Notes: generated from the sequence alone by a model not told the origin. A stretch of 16,755 nt of DNA from DAOUAM01 sp034433305 (GCA_034433305.1 DAOUAM010000092.1:1-16755); one strand, 5' to 3'. Shown: positions 1 to 7,807, numbered from the stretch's first letter. Made by a program: numbers and translations.

Positions 1-439
1 CGTTGCCGTACTGGTAGGGCATGAAGTACCTGTCGTCTTTGGCGGCCATCTCCTGGGCGATCAGGGCGGCGCGGTTGCTGCCTCCCTCGGCGGGCGAAAA
101 GTGGACCTTGGCGCCGTAGGCCCGCAGGAGTTGCGCACGCTCCGGGCTTACGTTCTCGGGCATGACCACTTTCACCTTGTAGCCCTTGAGCTTGCCTATC
201 ATCGCCAGCGAGATGCCAGTGTTGCCGCTGGTCGGCTCCAGGATGGTCTTGTCCCTGGTCAGCTTCCCGGAGGCCTCGGCTTCCTCGATCATGTACTTGG
301 CGATGCGGTCTTTCAGGCTGCCGGTGGGGTTGTTGCCCTCCAGCTTGGCGTAGATTTTCACGCCCGGCTTGGGGCTGAGCCGCCGCAGCTCTACCAGAGG
401 GGTGTTGCCGATGGCGTCCAAGATGCCCTTGTAGATCAT
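1..439 (-). CDS. cysM: Cysteine synthase, CysM-like (C-terminal part beyond the left edge)
   Basis: PLP-dependent beta-replacement enzyme that makes L-cysteine from an activated serine and a sulfur donor. About 146 N-terminal residues are visible, roughly half of the usual ~310. Seen: the opening GNTPLVEL (residues 11-18), the PLP Schiff-base lysine K43 in NPTGSLKDR, the substrate loop EPTSGNTG (68-75), and PENVSPERAQLLRAYGA followed by AEGGSN. From memory of the family, these segments and the later YQYGN match Mycobacterium tuberculosis CysM, which uses O-phosphoserine and a thiocarboxylated carrier (CysO), more closely than sulfide-using CysK. The arginine that would bind phosphate lies outside the window, so substrate choice is inferred. 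The ATG at 439 has an AAGGA Shine-Dalgarno four bases upstream; the frame is open back to the moeB stop but offers no better start. It lies 60 bases downstream of moeB, probably in one operon. Confidence 0.9.
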   Translation of the reverse strand, partial: MIYKGILDAIGNTPLVELRRLSPKPGVKIYAKLEGNNPTGSLKDRIAKYMIEEAEASGKLTRDKTILEPTSGNTGISLAMIGKLKGYKVKVVMPENVSPERAQLLRAYGAKVHFSPAEGGSNRAALIAQEMAAKDDRYFMPYQYGN

Positions 440-499
440 GTTTTCCTTCTTCTCGTGAGCGTGTTCCAGGCTTTCCAGGTGCTGCGCTAGCCCGGCCTG

Positions 500-1327
500 C
501 TATCTGGCCGCGGTGGGGACCCCGCAGAAGGCTTCGTAGTCTATAAGCTCCTTGATAGTCGGGTTGTCGCCACACAGCGGGCACTCGGGGTTGCGGCGCA
601 GCTTGACGGCGCGGAACTCCATGCTCAGGGCGTCAATCAGCAGCAGCCGGCCAGCCAGTGAGTCGCCAATGCCCATGATGAGCTTGACGGTCTCGGTGGC
701 CTGGATGGAGCCGACCAGGCCAGGGAGCATGCCCAGCACACCGGCCTCGGCGCAGCTTGGCACCTCGCCTGGTGGCGGAGGCTCCGGGAACAGGCAGCGG
801 TAGCAGCCACGGCCCGGTACGTACACCGTCGCCTGGCCGTCGAACAGCAGGATGCTGCCGTCCACCAGGGGCTTGCCCGTCAGGTAGGCGGCGTCGTTGG
901 CCAGGTAGCGGGCCGGGAAGTTGTCGGCCCCGTTGACGATTACATCGTACTGGGAGAATATCTCCAGGGCGTTCTCCGACGTCAGAGGCTCGCTATGGGT
1001 TATCACCTTGACGTCGGGGTTGTACTCCAGGAGCGTCTCCCTGGCGGACTCTACCTTGGGGCGTCCCACGTCATTGTCGTGGTGCAGTATCTGGCGCTGG
1101 AGGTTGCTGAGGTCCACGGTATCGAAGTCCACGATGCCGATGGTGCCCACGCCGGCCAGCGTCAGGTAAACGGCCACAGGCGAGCCCAACCCCCCTGCCC
1201 CGATGATCAGCACCCTGGAGTCCAGGAGTTTCCGCTGGCCCTTGCTCCCCACCTGCGGCATGATGATGTGGCGGCTGTACCGCTTTACCTGGTAAGGGGT
1301 CAGGGGCCTCGTCTGCGTCTGGGTCAT
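500..1327 (-). CDS. moeB: ThiF/MoeB-family sulfur-carrier adenylyltransferase
   Basis: E1-like enzyme that adenylates the C-terminal Gly-Gly of a ubiquitin-fold sulfur carrier (MoaD, ThiS or CysO type) so it can receive sulfur as a thiocarboxylate. It has 275 residues. Seen: the ATP-binding glycine motif GAGGLG (43-48), the acidic residue D67 ending the next strand, SNLQRQ (74-79), K91, the catalytic-type D135 in NGADN, and two zinc-binding pairs C175-x2-C178 and C249-x2-C252. C192, in a PSCAEAGVLG segment, sits where ThiF-type enzymes carry a reactive cysteine. The C-terminal rhodanese domain of MoeZ is absent, so sulfur must come from another protein. The ATG at 1327 has GGAGG about ten bases upstream. 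Because cysM follows, the carrier is more likely CysO-like than MoaD, but no carrier gene is seen here. moeB is used for the family; carrier specificity is not proven. Confidence 0.92.
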   Translation of the reverse strand: MTQTQTRPLTPYQVKRYSRHIIMPQVGSKGQRKLLDSRVLIIGAGGLGSPVAVYLTLAGVGTIGIVDFDTVDLSNLQRQILHHDNDVGRPKVESARETLLEYNPDVKVITHSEPLTSENALEIFSQYDVIVNGADNFPARYLANDAAYLTGKPLVDGSILLFDGQATVYVPGRGCYRCLFPEPPPPGEVPSCAEAGVLGMLPGLVGSIQATETVKLIMGIGDSLAGRLLLIDALSMEFRAVKLRRNPECPLCGDNPTIKELIDYEAFCGVPTAAR

Positions 1328-1363
1328 ATTGCCGTGTCCTCCAAGTCAGGTTGTGCAGGTGCC

Positions 1364-1395
1364 ATTCTACCTATTTTCAGATGCAGGAATGTCAA
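1364..1395 (-). promoter_or_regulatory. Candidate sigma70 promoter for moeB-cysM
   Basis: On the minus strand a perfect -35 TTGACA (1390-1395) is followed by TAGAAT (1364-1369), a five-of-six -10 match. The 20-base spacer is longer than ideal; a weaker TAGGTA lies at 16 bases. Transcription would start about 30 bases before the moeB ATG and downstream of the terminator at 1416-1457, so it would bypass it. Confidence 0.35.
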
Positions 1396-1415
1396 AGATG
1401 GTTTGCCGGAAACAT

Positions 1416-1457
1416 AAAAAGCTCCACCGCCAAACGCAAGGCCGTTGACAGTGGAGC
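1416..1457 (-). terminator. Intrinsic terminator reading towards moeB
   Basis: Read on the minus strand, GCTCCAC (1457-1451) pairs perfectly with GTGGAGC (1427-1421). The stem continues inward through GTC-AACG against CGTT-t-GGC around a six-base loop, and is followed at once by TTTTT (1420-1416). On the plus strand no T run follows, so it works leftward. No recognisable minus-strand gene precedes it, so it ends either an unrecognised transcript from 1458-2250 or acts as an attenuator in a long moeB leader. Confidence 0.7.
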
Positions 1458-1680
1458 ACGGGAACCAGGTATATAAGCCGCTTGTGCCGCCGGGATGTCT
1501 ATCTCCCGGCTGACATGCTTTCCGTGCCTGCCAGGCTACATGGCCAGACTGGGCACGCGCCGCATGTCCAGTGCGGCCTGATTCACCGACCGCCGTACCT
1601 CGCGCTGGACGATGGAGTTATGGGGCGTACACGCGCACTCGACCCGCCGGGGCCGCTCGCCCGCACGGGCCGGGGAGTTT
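1458..1680 (-). ncRNA. Possible structured RNA upstream of a terminator (speculative)
   Basis: Several stable hairpins lie back to back and end in a minus-strand intrinsic terminator at 1416-1457, with no coding sequence to account for that terminator. Stems include GCCGGGA/TCCCGGC (1489-1510), GTGC-CCAG/CTGG-GCAC (1524-1556) and GCCGCA/TGCGGC (1559-1577); a further GC-rich inverted segment lies near 1651-1671. I do not recognise an RNA family, and the 5' boundary given is a guess. GC-rich non-coding DNA forms hairpins easily, so only the terminator makes this more than chance. Confidence 0.25.
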
Positions 1681-2239
1681 GTCAGAGCTAGCATCGCCTT
1701 TTCCCACTTGACTGGGGTCGTCAGCCCTGTTGAGAGGCCCTCTGGGAGTTGTCGAAATAGGGCCACCCTGGTGCTGGCACGCCAAAGTATAGCATGGAAT
1801 CGAAAGAGACTTCAACAATGGTACGGGAAAGCCACAAGTTGGCAACTTGGGCCTGAGAGGCACTCTTTACCCTATTTCCCACGCCAGGCCCCCCGGACTC
1901 CTCACCGCGTTGACACATCGGCTGATGGCAAGTATCATAGAGTTTGCGGAAGGACTCCCCTAGCCAGCTACCCATTTTCGCCACATTTGCGCTGGCGGTC
2001 CTGGCGCTTGTTCCTGGTCACGCAAAGGCCAGCTCCAGGCGGCCCAGGTACCCGATGCTGGGCCATGGCCGGGCGCAGACCCTCGGCATTGCCCGGCCGC
2101 TCGTCGGCGAGTGCGGGCCTCAGGCTTTAGACTTGGCTTGTCGGCGCGAAGACTGCCTCTGAGTATGGTGGCGCTTCGCATGTTCCCTCTTGTGTCAGCC
2201 GTCTCACTCGGGGCTGCTGATGGGCATCTATGTTCTTGC

Positions 2240-2245
2240 AGGAGG
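2240..2245 (+). promoter_or_regulatory. Shine-Dalgarno site fixing the otsA GTG start
   Basis: A perfect AGGAGG ends six bases before the GTG at 2252. The next in-frame ATG, at codon 14, has no comparable site, so GTG is chosen. Confidence 0.75.
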
Positions 2246-2251
2246 TGACCT

Positions 2252-3691
2252 GTGACGGCGACTCAGCTTGAGACCTTCGAAGGCAGGGACATGGTGAAGG
2301 GCGAGGCACGGCTTGTGGTGGTGTCCAACAGGGTGCCTCCCTCATGGGTCCCTGGCGCGCGCCAGGGTGAGTCCCAGGCGTCGGCGGGCGGGCTGGTGAC
2401 CGCTCTACGGCCCGCGCTGGAGGAGCTTGGGGGCCTGTGGTTCGGCTGGAGCGGCCAGAGCATGTCCAGGGGCATCAGGCAGTCGCCCGACGTCGCGACC
2501 CTGGGCGGGGTGAAGCTGGCCACGGTGGACCTCTCCGAGGAGGACGTTAGCCTGTACTACACTGGCTTCGCCAACCGCACCCTGTGGCCGCTGCTTCATT
2601 GCTTTCCAGGTCGCGTGATCATCCGGCGGGACACCTACCGGGCGTACAGACGCATCAACCGGCGGTTCGCCGAAGCGCTCTTTCCCCTGCTCCGGCACGG
2701 CGACCTGGTATGGGTACACGACTACCACCTGTTCCACCTGGGAGAGGAACTGCGACGGCTGGGCTGGAACGGCAAGCTGGGCTTCTTCCTGCACATCCCC
2801 TTCCCGCCGCCCGACATCTTCACTGTTCTCCCCTGGGCCGGCGAGCTGCTGGAGGCGTTGCTTCACTATGACCTTGTGGGCGTCCACACTGAGCGCTACC
2901 TCAAGAACCTGACGGAGACCCTCCAGGCTGAGCTGGGTGGCACCATGGAAGGCGCTGCCTTTGCCCACGGGGAGATGTCGGTCCGGCTGGGCGTCTATCC
3001 CATAGGCATAGAGCCGGCCCTGTTCCAGTCGCCGCCACGGCAGGCCCGCTACAGCCCATCGGACCAGGTGCTGCGCCACGTCTCGCCCTGGCACCAGGTT
3101 GTCCTGGGTGTGGACAGGCTGGACTACACCAAGGGCATACCCGAGCGGCTGCGGGCCTTCGCCAGGCTGCTGGAGCACAATCCCTCCCTGCGGGGCAAAG
3201 TCACCTTTATCCAGGTATCCTCGCCCTCTCGCACGCGTGTGCCCGAGTACATCGCCGAGAAGGAGCGCGTTGACCGCCTGGTGGGGGATATCAACGGGCG
3301 CTTCTCCGAGGCCGGCTGGGTGCCGGTACGCTATCTGTACCGCTCCTTTCCGCAGGAGGACCTGGTCAGGTTCTACCGCGATGCCGACGTCTGCCTGGTG
3401 ACGCCGCTGCGGGATGGCATGAACCTGGTGGCCAAGGAGTTCGTGGCGGCCCAGGGCGACAGCCCCGGAGTGCTGGTGCTTTCCAAGTTCTCTGGCGCGG
3501 CGGACATGATGCGCGATGCTTTGCTGGTAAACCCTTATGACACCGAGAGCACCGCCGAGGCCCTGTACGAGGCCCTGCACATGCCGGTGAGCGAGCGGCG
3601 TCAGCGCTGGCAGGCCCTCATGGAGGTGGTGACCAGGTACACGGCGCACACCTGGCGCGACTCCTTCCTCGGTGACCTGGCAGCCGCCTGA
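2252..3691 (+). CDS. otsA: Trehalose-6-phosphate synthase (GT20)
   Basis: Retaining glycosyltransferase that joins glucose from a nucleotide sugar to glucose-6-phosphate to give trehalose-6-phosphate, in the cytoplasm. At 479 residues it has the family's usual length (E. coli OtsA has 474). Seen in order: LVVVSNRVP (21-29), the glycine loop SAGGLVTAL (44-52), WFGWSG (63-68), VWVHDYHL (153-160), FFLHIPFPPPDIF (178-190), YPIGIEP (249-255), VDRLDYTKGIPERL (287-300) holding the phosphate-contacting Arg and Lys, and LRDGMNLVAKEF (386-397) with the nucleotide-binding Glu. It starts at GTG. No trehalose-6-phosphate phosphatase (otsB) domain or gene is next to it. Its stop lies 12 bases from the stop of the convergent permease gene; a small perfect stem CTGAC/GTCAG (3694-3707) spans the junction but lacks a T run. 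Role by family: compatible-solute or stress-protectant synthesis. Confidence 0.96.
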   Translation: MTATQLETFEGRDMVKGEARLVVVSNRVPPSWVPGARQGESQASAGGLVTALRPALEELGGLWFGWSGQSMSRGIRQSPDVATLGGVKLATVDLSEEDVSLYYTGFANRTLWPLLHCFPGRVIIRRDTYRAYRRINRRFAEALFPLLRHGDLVWVHDYHLFHLGEELRRLGWNGKLGFFLHIPFPPPDIFTVLPWAGELLEALLHYDLVGVHTERYLKNLTETLQAELGGTMEGAAFAHGEMSVRLGVYPIGIEPALFQSPPRQARYSPSDQVLRHVSPWHQVVLGVDRLDYTKGIPERLRAFARLLEHNPSLRGKVTFIQVSSPSRTRVPEYIAEKERVDRLVGDINGRFSEAGWVPVRYLYRSFPQEDLVRFYRDADVCLVTPLRDGMNLVAKEFVAAQGDSPGVLVLSKFSGAADMMRDALLVNPYDTESTAEALYEALHMPVSERRQRWQALMEVVTRYTAHTWRDSFLGDLAAA

Positions 3692-3703
3692 GCCTGACGC
3701 TGG

Positions 3704-4606
3704 TCAGTCAATCTGCCGCAGGCGGGGGTCCAGGCGGTCGCGCAGCCAGTCGCCCAGGAAATTCAGCGACATCACTACCAGGAAGATGCATATGCCTGGC
3801 AGGACGGTGGGCCACCAGGAGGACTCCAGGTACTTGCGGCCCTCGGCCACCATGACGCCCCAGGCGGGCGTCGGCGGCGGGATGCCTGCCCCCAGGAAGC
3901 TCAGCGTGGCCTCGGCCAGGATGAGTTGGCCCACGTTCAGGGTCAGGATTACCAGGGCGCTGTTGAGCACGCCCGGCAGCAGATGGCGCAAGATGATACG
4001 GAATGGCGATGCCCCGGCCACCTTGGCCAGCGCCACATAGTCCGACTCGCGCAGGACAAGGGTCTGTGCGCGCACTATGCGCACGAAGCCCACCCACGAT
4101 AGCAGCGCCAGCAACACCAGCAGCAGCGGCAGGCTCTGCCCGAAGATGATGACGGCCACCAGGGCCAGCAGCAGGAAAGGCAGCGCCTGCCAGATGTCCA
4201 CCAGCCTTATGACTACCTCATCCACCAGCCCGCCCGCGTACCCGGACACAAGCCCTATGGCTGTACCCACAAGGAAGCCGGTTGTGACGGTGATGCTGGC
4301 TACCATCAGGGATATGCGCGCCCCATAGACAAGGCGGCTGAATACGTCACGGCCTGTGTGGTCGGTGCCCAGCAGGTGCTCGCCGGTGCCGTCCTTGAAC
4401 CAGGCCGGCGGGATGTGCCTGTCTCTCACCCTGCCGTCTGAAGGGTCATGGGTGGCAATCAGGGGGGCGAAGATTCCTACCAGCACCAGCGCCACCAGAA
4501 TTGTCAGCGGGATAACCGGCCAGCGGCGCACAACGTGCCAGATCCCGCTTACGTTTGTCAGCGAGCGTACACGGCCTCGTGCCAGTACTTCCTCTGCTAC
4601 CGCCAT
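3704..4606 (-). CDS. Peptide/nickel-type ABC transporter permease, DppC-like (cassette 1)
   Basis: Second inner-membrane subunit of a DppBC-type importer, 300 residues. Seen: a first membrane segment at about 31-50, the DppC hallmark HLLGTDHTGRDVFSRLVYGA (77-96), further membrane segments near 103-122, 143-154, 158-176, 214-232 and 268-283, the EAA loop YVALAKVAGAS (190-200) that docks the ATPase, FLGAGIPPPTPAWG (237-250) and the family ending FLGDWLRDRLDPRL (284-297). The ATG at 4606 is seven bases after the permease stop upstream, with a weak AGGTG ribosome site. It is the last gene of cassette 1; no intrinsic terminator follows, and it meets otsA head-on. The transported ligand cannot be read from the permease. 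Confidence 0.94.
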   Translation of the reverse strand: MAVAEEVLARGRVRSLTNVSGIWHVVRRWPVIPLTILVALVLVGIFAPLIATHDPSDGRVRDRHIPPAWFKDGTGEHLLGTDHTGRDVFSRLVYGARISLMVASITVTTGFLVGTAIGLVSGYAGGLVDEVVIRLVDIWQALPFLLLALVAVIIFGQSLPLLLVLLALLSWVGFVRIVRAQTLVLRESDYVALAKVAGASPFRIILRHLLPGVLNSALVILTLNVGQLILAEATLSFLGAGIPPPTPAWGVMVAEGRKYLESSWWPTVLPGICIFLVVMSLNFLGDWLRDRLDPRLRQID

Positions 4607-4613
4607 GGTACAC

Positions 4614-5552
4614 CTACCGGTAACGGATTCGTGGGTCTATGACTACATAGATTATGTCCGCGACGAAGGCTATGACGACATAGAACAGCAGGAAGATGAA
4701 CACGGTGCCCTGGAGCAGCGGGAAGTCGTTGTCGTACACCGCGCGGTTCAGGGCCAGCCAGCCGATGCCGGGCCAGCCAAAGACCGTCTCCACCACCAGC
4801 GCGCCGTTGAGGTAGCCGGCGAAGATGAACAGCGCCGACGTCACGGGCGGTATCAGGGAGTTGCGCAGCGCGTGCTTCCACACCACCTGGAAGCGGCTGA
4901 CGCCCTTGGCCCTGGCCAGCTTGATGTACTCTGAGTCCAGCACGTCCAGCATGGCCGACCGGGTGAGCCGCATCAGCGCCGCTGAGGCGGGCCAGCCCAC
5001 GGCAATGGACGGTAGGACATAGTGCTTGATGCTGAGGCCCTCGCCTCGCCCGCCCGGGGGGAACCACCCCAGGGTCACCGAGAACACCAGGATCATTATC
5101 AGCGCCACCCAGAAGGACGGCAGCGCCTGGCCGAAGAGGGCGAAGCCCCGCCCCAGGTAGTCCCATATAGTGGCGCGCTTCACCGCCGCCACCATGCCCA
5201 TGGGGACTCCCACCAGGATGGCGAAAAGCCACGCTCCAAGGGCCAGCTTGGCCGTGGCGCCCATCTTGCTGGCTATAAGCTCCCTTACAGGCCGGTTCTG
5301 GCCGTAGGAAAAGCCCATGTCGCCACGGACCAGGTGCCAGAGCCAGTCCACATATCTCAGGGGCAGGGGCTTGTCGAAGCCCATCCACGCCCCTACCCGC
5401 TCCCACTGGTCCTGAGTTATGCCGTAAGCCGTGTCGGGTATAAACAGTTGCCTGGGGTCGCCGGCTAGCTGGCTCACGAGAAATACGACCAGCGTGGCCC
5501 CTATGGCAGAGAACACCAGAAAGACCAATCGCCTGAACAGGAAGCGTAACAT
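4614..5552 (-). CDS. Peptide/nickel-type ABC transporter permease, DppB-like (cassette 1)
   Basis: First inner-membrane subunit of the importer, 312 residues. Seen: an N-terminal membrane segment (9-29) after an RFLFRRL basic start, a periplasmic stretch with GDMGFSYGQNRPV (77-89), membrane segments near 100-122, 135-160, 178-195, 235-257 and 280-305, the EAA loop SEYIKLARAKGVS (207-219) and the usual IDPRIRYR ending. The start at 5552 has GGAGG nine bases upstream. It is separated from the receptor gene by 131 bases containing a GC-rich stem-loop and lies seven bases ahead of the DppC-like gene, so the two permeases should be made together. DppB2 is its closer relative in the window; DppB3 carries a short insertion near residues 170-180. 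Confidence 0.94.
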   Translation of the reverse strand: MLRFLFRRLVFLVFSAIGATLVVFLVSQLAGDPRQLFIPDTAYGITQDQWERVGAWMGFDKPLPLRYVDWLWHLVRGDMGFSYGQNRPVRELIASKMGATAKLALGAWLFAILVGVPMGMVAAVKRATIWDYLGRGFALFGQALPSFWVALIMILVFSVTLGWFPPGGRGEGLSIKHYVLPSIAVGWPASAALMRLTRSAMLDVLDSEYIKLARAKGVSRFQVVWKHALRNSLIPPVTSALFIFAGYLNGALVVETVFGWPGIGWLALNRAVYDNDFPLLQGTVFIFLLFYVVIAFVADIIYVVIDPRIRYR

Positions 5553-5624
5553 CCTGGGCGGCCTCCGCTGTGGTTTCCAGGGCTACCGTGGGGCCGGGAC
5601 GTCCCTCACGGCAGCTTGCCAGGG

Positions 5625-5656
5625 CCGGCGGCGAGGCTGCGAGGCCTCGCCACCGG
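5625..5656 (-). other. Intercistronic stem-loop, cassette 1
   Basis: GGCGAGG (5630-5636) pairs with CCTCGCC (5645-5651) around an eight-base loop, and outer CCGG/CCGG (5625-5628, 5653-5656) extends the stem past one mismatch. It begins 27 bases after the receptor stop. No T run follows on the minus strand, so it is more likely an RNA-stabilising or partial attenuating element than a full terminator. Confidence 0.55.
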
Positions 5657-5683
5657 CGCGGTCACACTAGCTCAGGGCAGGGC

Positions 5684-7741
5684 CTACTGCGCGGCAGGCA
5701 GGATGTACTCGGGGCGGTGCCAACTCGGGCCCTGGCTGGAAGGCGCCGTCCACTTGCTTATCCGCTTGGGGTTGTAGGCGACGCCTCGCGGCTGCTGGGC
5801 CACGCCGCTGTAAAGCTGCCAGTAGTACATCCAGTCCACTACATCCAGGTGCCACTCCTCGCGCTTGGCCTTGTCCGGCTCAAAGGTAATCTTGTTCTGC
5901 ATAAGCGCGGAGAAGGGGTCCTCGAAGGCGCAGCCCCAGCCCGGCCTGGTCAGACTGCTGTCAGCTGGAGGCATAGGCCAGTCCAGGGGCGTATTGGCGC
6001 TTTCAACGCTGCAGTTCTTGACCACAGGCCAGAACTGCTCCCGCGTGCGCATGCGCTGGCTGACGACGGCGCCGTAGTCCTCGGTCAGCAGCGTGGTCTT
6101 GACGCCGATCTGCTCCCAGGCGGTTGCCACTGCGTCCGCCTGCTCAAGACACACGTCGCCAGTCTCGCAGCGGTACTTGTTCAGGCTGATCTCGAACCGG
6201 ACGCCGCCGGACTTCCTGGGGTAGCCGGCCAGGTCCAGCAACTCCTCGGCCATGTCCTTGTCGTAGGGAATCTCCCACGGCCAGCCAAAGCTGGCCCTGG
6301 GGCTGGGCACGTTGTAGGTCGGGCACTGGTCGTAGGTCATGGGGTTGACCGGCAGCGAGCAGCCATGCTTCTGAATGATGGCGTCCGCCCGGGCCTTGTC
6401 CACTGTGCGGTTGGGGTCCCAGCCAGGGTACAGCGGCCCCATGTACTCGATGTAGATGGGCGTGCCCAGGCCGGACTGGAGCGCCTCGACGATACCCTCG
6501 CGGTCAATGGCGTATGACAGCGCCCAGCGCACCAGGCGGGCCTGCTCCATATCGCTCATGCCGGACGGGTTGTCGGTGTCCTTGTAAGGCACCAGGTCTG
6601 CCGGCCAGGGGTTGCCTATCCACGGGTAGTCCTGGGCATAGACCGGACTCTTCCAGGGTTCCAGCGGTTCGCCAGTCCTGGCGTGGACCTTCTCCCACAG
6701 ATTGCCCGGCCATATGACCGAGGCGTTCTCGGTATCCCGCTCCTGCATGGTGGGCAGGAAGTCCAGGCCCTTGGAGCGCAGGTCCTTCACCTTGGCGAAG
6801 TCCATCTCCGCCAGGTCGGCCTCGTTGGTCTCCAGCATGGCGATACGTGTGGTGACCTCAGGGACCTGCACCATGGTGAAGGTGCTGATGGCCGCCGTCT
6901 TGAACCAGTGGTCGGCGACGGCGTGCAGCGTGCCACGCTCGTTGGCTATCCACTCGCCCTGGACCATGGGGCCGGTGCCCACGGCAATATCTTTCACCTT
7001 ATCAGGGCCAAGTAACTCGAAGGCCTTCTTGCTCTCCACCGCCGGGCCAGCGTCCAGGATAATCATCTGGCTCAAAGGCAGGCCAAAGAAAGAGGGGTTA
7101 ACGGCCACGCACTCGACCACATACTTCTCGACGGCTGAGCATTCGCCAAAATAGGTAGCGATCTGGCCGCCGTCGCCCGCGATAGTCTCCTTGTTCACCG
7201 ATGGATTGTGGCGATTGATGTACCAGGCCACGTCCTCAGCGGTGAACTCGCCAAAGTCCATCCCCTGGGTGTCCGCGAGGTTGGGCGTGTTGAACTTGAT
7301 GCCTTCCTTGACCTCGAAGACGAACTTCTTGCGGTCGGGGCTCATGGCCCAGGACTTGGCCAGAAGGGGTGCCATGGGGTCCTGGCCGTCATGGTAGAAG
7401 AGGTAGTCCCTGATGCCCACGTCACCAGGGCCGACGCCCTTGGCGTAAGGGGCTGTGGAGGGGTCACCCACCATCTGGCCCACCAGGCCGGCTGCCAGGG
7501 TGACCTTGGGCTTGTTGGTGATCAGTCCGCCAGTCGGCTGCGTGGAAGCTGCCACTGGCGTCGCGGTAGGCGCGACCGCGGTTGGCTGGGACGATGGCTG
7601 CGTGGGCTGGGTCGCGGCCTGGCTGGTCGGCGTGGGAACTGGCTGCTCTTGCTCGGCGGCCCCGCAGGCTACCGCTAGCATTGCCAGCAGCGCCGCTCCC
7701 AGCGGTATACACCACTTGCTCAGGGCTTTCCAGTTTTTCAT
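5684..7741 (-). CDS. ABC transporter substrate-binding lipoprotein, family 5 (cassette 1)
   Basis: Extracytoplasmic receptor of a peptide/nickel-type importer, 685 residues, longer than the usual 500-550. Seen: a lipoprotein signal peptide with lipobox LAVAC and acylated C26, a Pro/Thr/Gln/Ala-rich tether to about residue 75, then a SBP_bac_5-type domain. That domain includes WAMSPDRKKFVFEVKEGIKF, AIDREGI followed by MGPLYPGWDP, and a C-terminal WQLYSGVAQQP. Cysteine pairs C525-x5-C531 and C577-x26-C604 probably form disulfides. The start at 7741 has AAAGGA seven bases upstream. First gene of cassette 1, preceded by about 500 bases of non-coding DNA holding its promoter. The ligand is unknown: this family binds peptides, but also opines, sugars and other solutes. 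Confidence 0.93.
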   Translation of the reverse strand: MKNWKALSKWCIPLGAALLAMLAVACGAAEQEQPVPTPTSQAATQPTQPSSQPTAVAPTATPVAASTQPTGGLITNKPKVTLAAGLVGQMVGDPSTAPYAKGVGPGDVGIRDYLFYHDGQDPMAPLLAKSWAMSPDRKKFVFEVKEGIKFNTPNLADTQGMDFGEFTAEDVAWYINRHNPSVNKETIAGDGGQIATYFGECSAVEKYVVECVAVNPSFFGLPLSQMIILDAGPAVESKKAFELLGPDKVKDIAVGTGPMVQGEWIANERGTLHAVADHWFKTAAISTFTMVQVPEVTTRIAMLETNEADLAEMDFAKVKDLRSKGLDFLPTMQERDTENASVIWPGNLWEKVHARTGEPLEPWKSPVYAQDYPWIGNPWPADLVPYKDTDNPSGMSDMEQARLVRWALSYAIDREGIVEALQSGLGTPIYIEYMGPLYPGWDPNRTVDKARADAIIQKHGCSLPVNPMTYDQCPTYNVPSPRASFGWPWEIPYDKDMAEELLDLAGYPRKSGGVRFEISLNKYRCETGDVCLEQADAVATAWEQIGVKTTLLTEDYGAVVSQRMRTREQFWPVVKNCSVESANTPLDWPMPPADSSLTRPGWGCAFEDPFSALMQNKITFEPDKAKREEWHLDVVDWMYYWQLYSGVAQQPRGVAYNPKRISKWTAPSSQGPSWHRPEYILPAAQ

Positions 7742-7768
7742 TCTTGTCCTTTTGACCTCCCGTTGGAG

Positions 7769-7807
7769 CTAGCGACTCTGGGTGTCCGGTCTTGTCGGTG
7801 CTGCCAT
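7769..7807 (-). other. Twelve-codon upstream ORF in the cassette 1 leader (weak)
   Basis: ATG at 7807, peptide MAAPTRPDTQSR, stop TAG ending at 7769, 27 bases before the receptor ATG. A GGGAG lies only two bases before the ATG, which is closer than ideal. Chance occurrence is likely. Confidence 0.15.

Larger units (their letters stand above)
1328..2251. other. Long intergenic region, no convincing protein gene; hairpin-rich left half
   Basis: No reading frame here has a good ribosome site, a recognisable motif or a family-like sequence; the frames of 60-170 codons overlap one another on both strands. The left half (about 1420-1580) holds the terminator plus perfect stems at 1489-1495/1504-1510 (7 bp) and 1559-1564/1572-1577 (6 bp) and an imperfect one at 1524-1556. 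The right part must carry the otsA promoter, but I see no strong -35/-10 pair there. Confidence 0.6.

Noticed and set aside
1489..1600. Partial likeness to a cobalamin riboswitch (AGCCGGGAGA after a GGCCGCACTGG) in the moeB leader.
   Set aside because: The B12-box core and the closing CCTGCC are missing, and moeB-cysM is not a cobalamin gene set. A T-box was also considered, but no TGGNACC element is present.
1458..1910. Resemblance to RNase P RNA on the minus strand: GCGGCTTATATACC near the 3' end, a GAGGAGTCCGGGG far upstream, and about the right length.
   Set aside because: The near-universal GAGGAAAGTC and ACAGAA core elements and the GGTAAGGGTGAAA segment are absent, so these look like chance matches.
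1536..2181. Several 70-90 codon minus-strand frames upstream of the orphan terminator that might explain it.
   Set aside because: They overlap each other and plus-strand frames, lack ribosome sites and show no family-like sequence.
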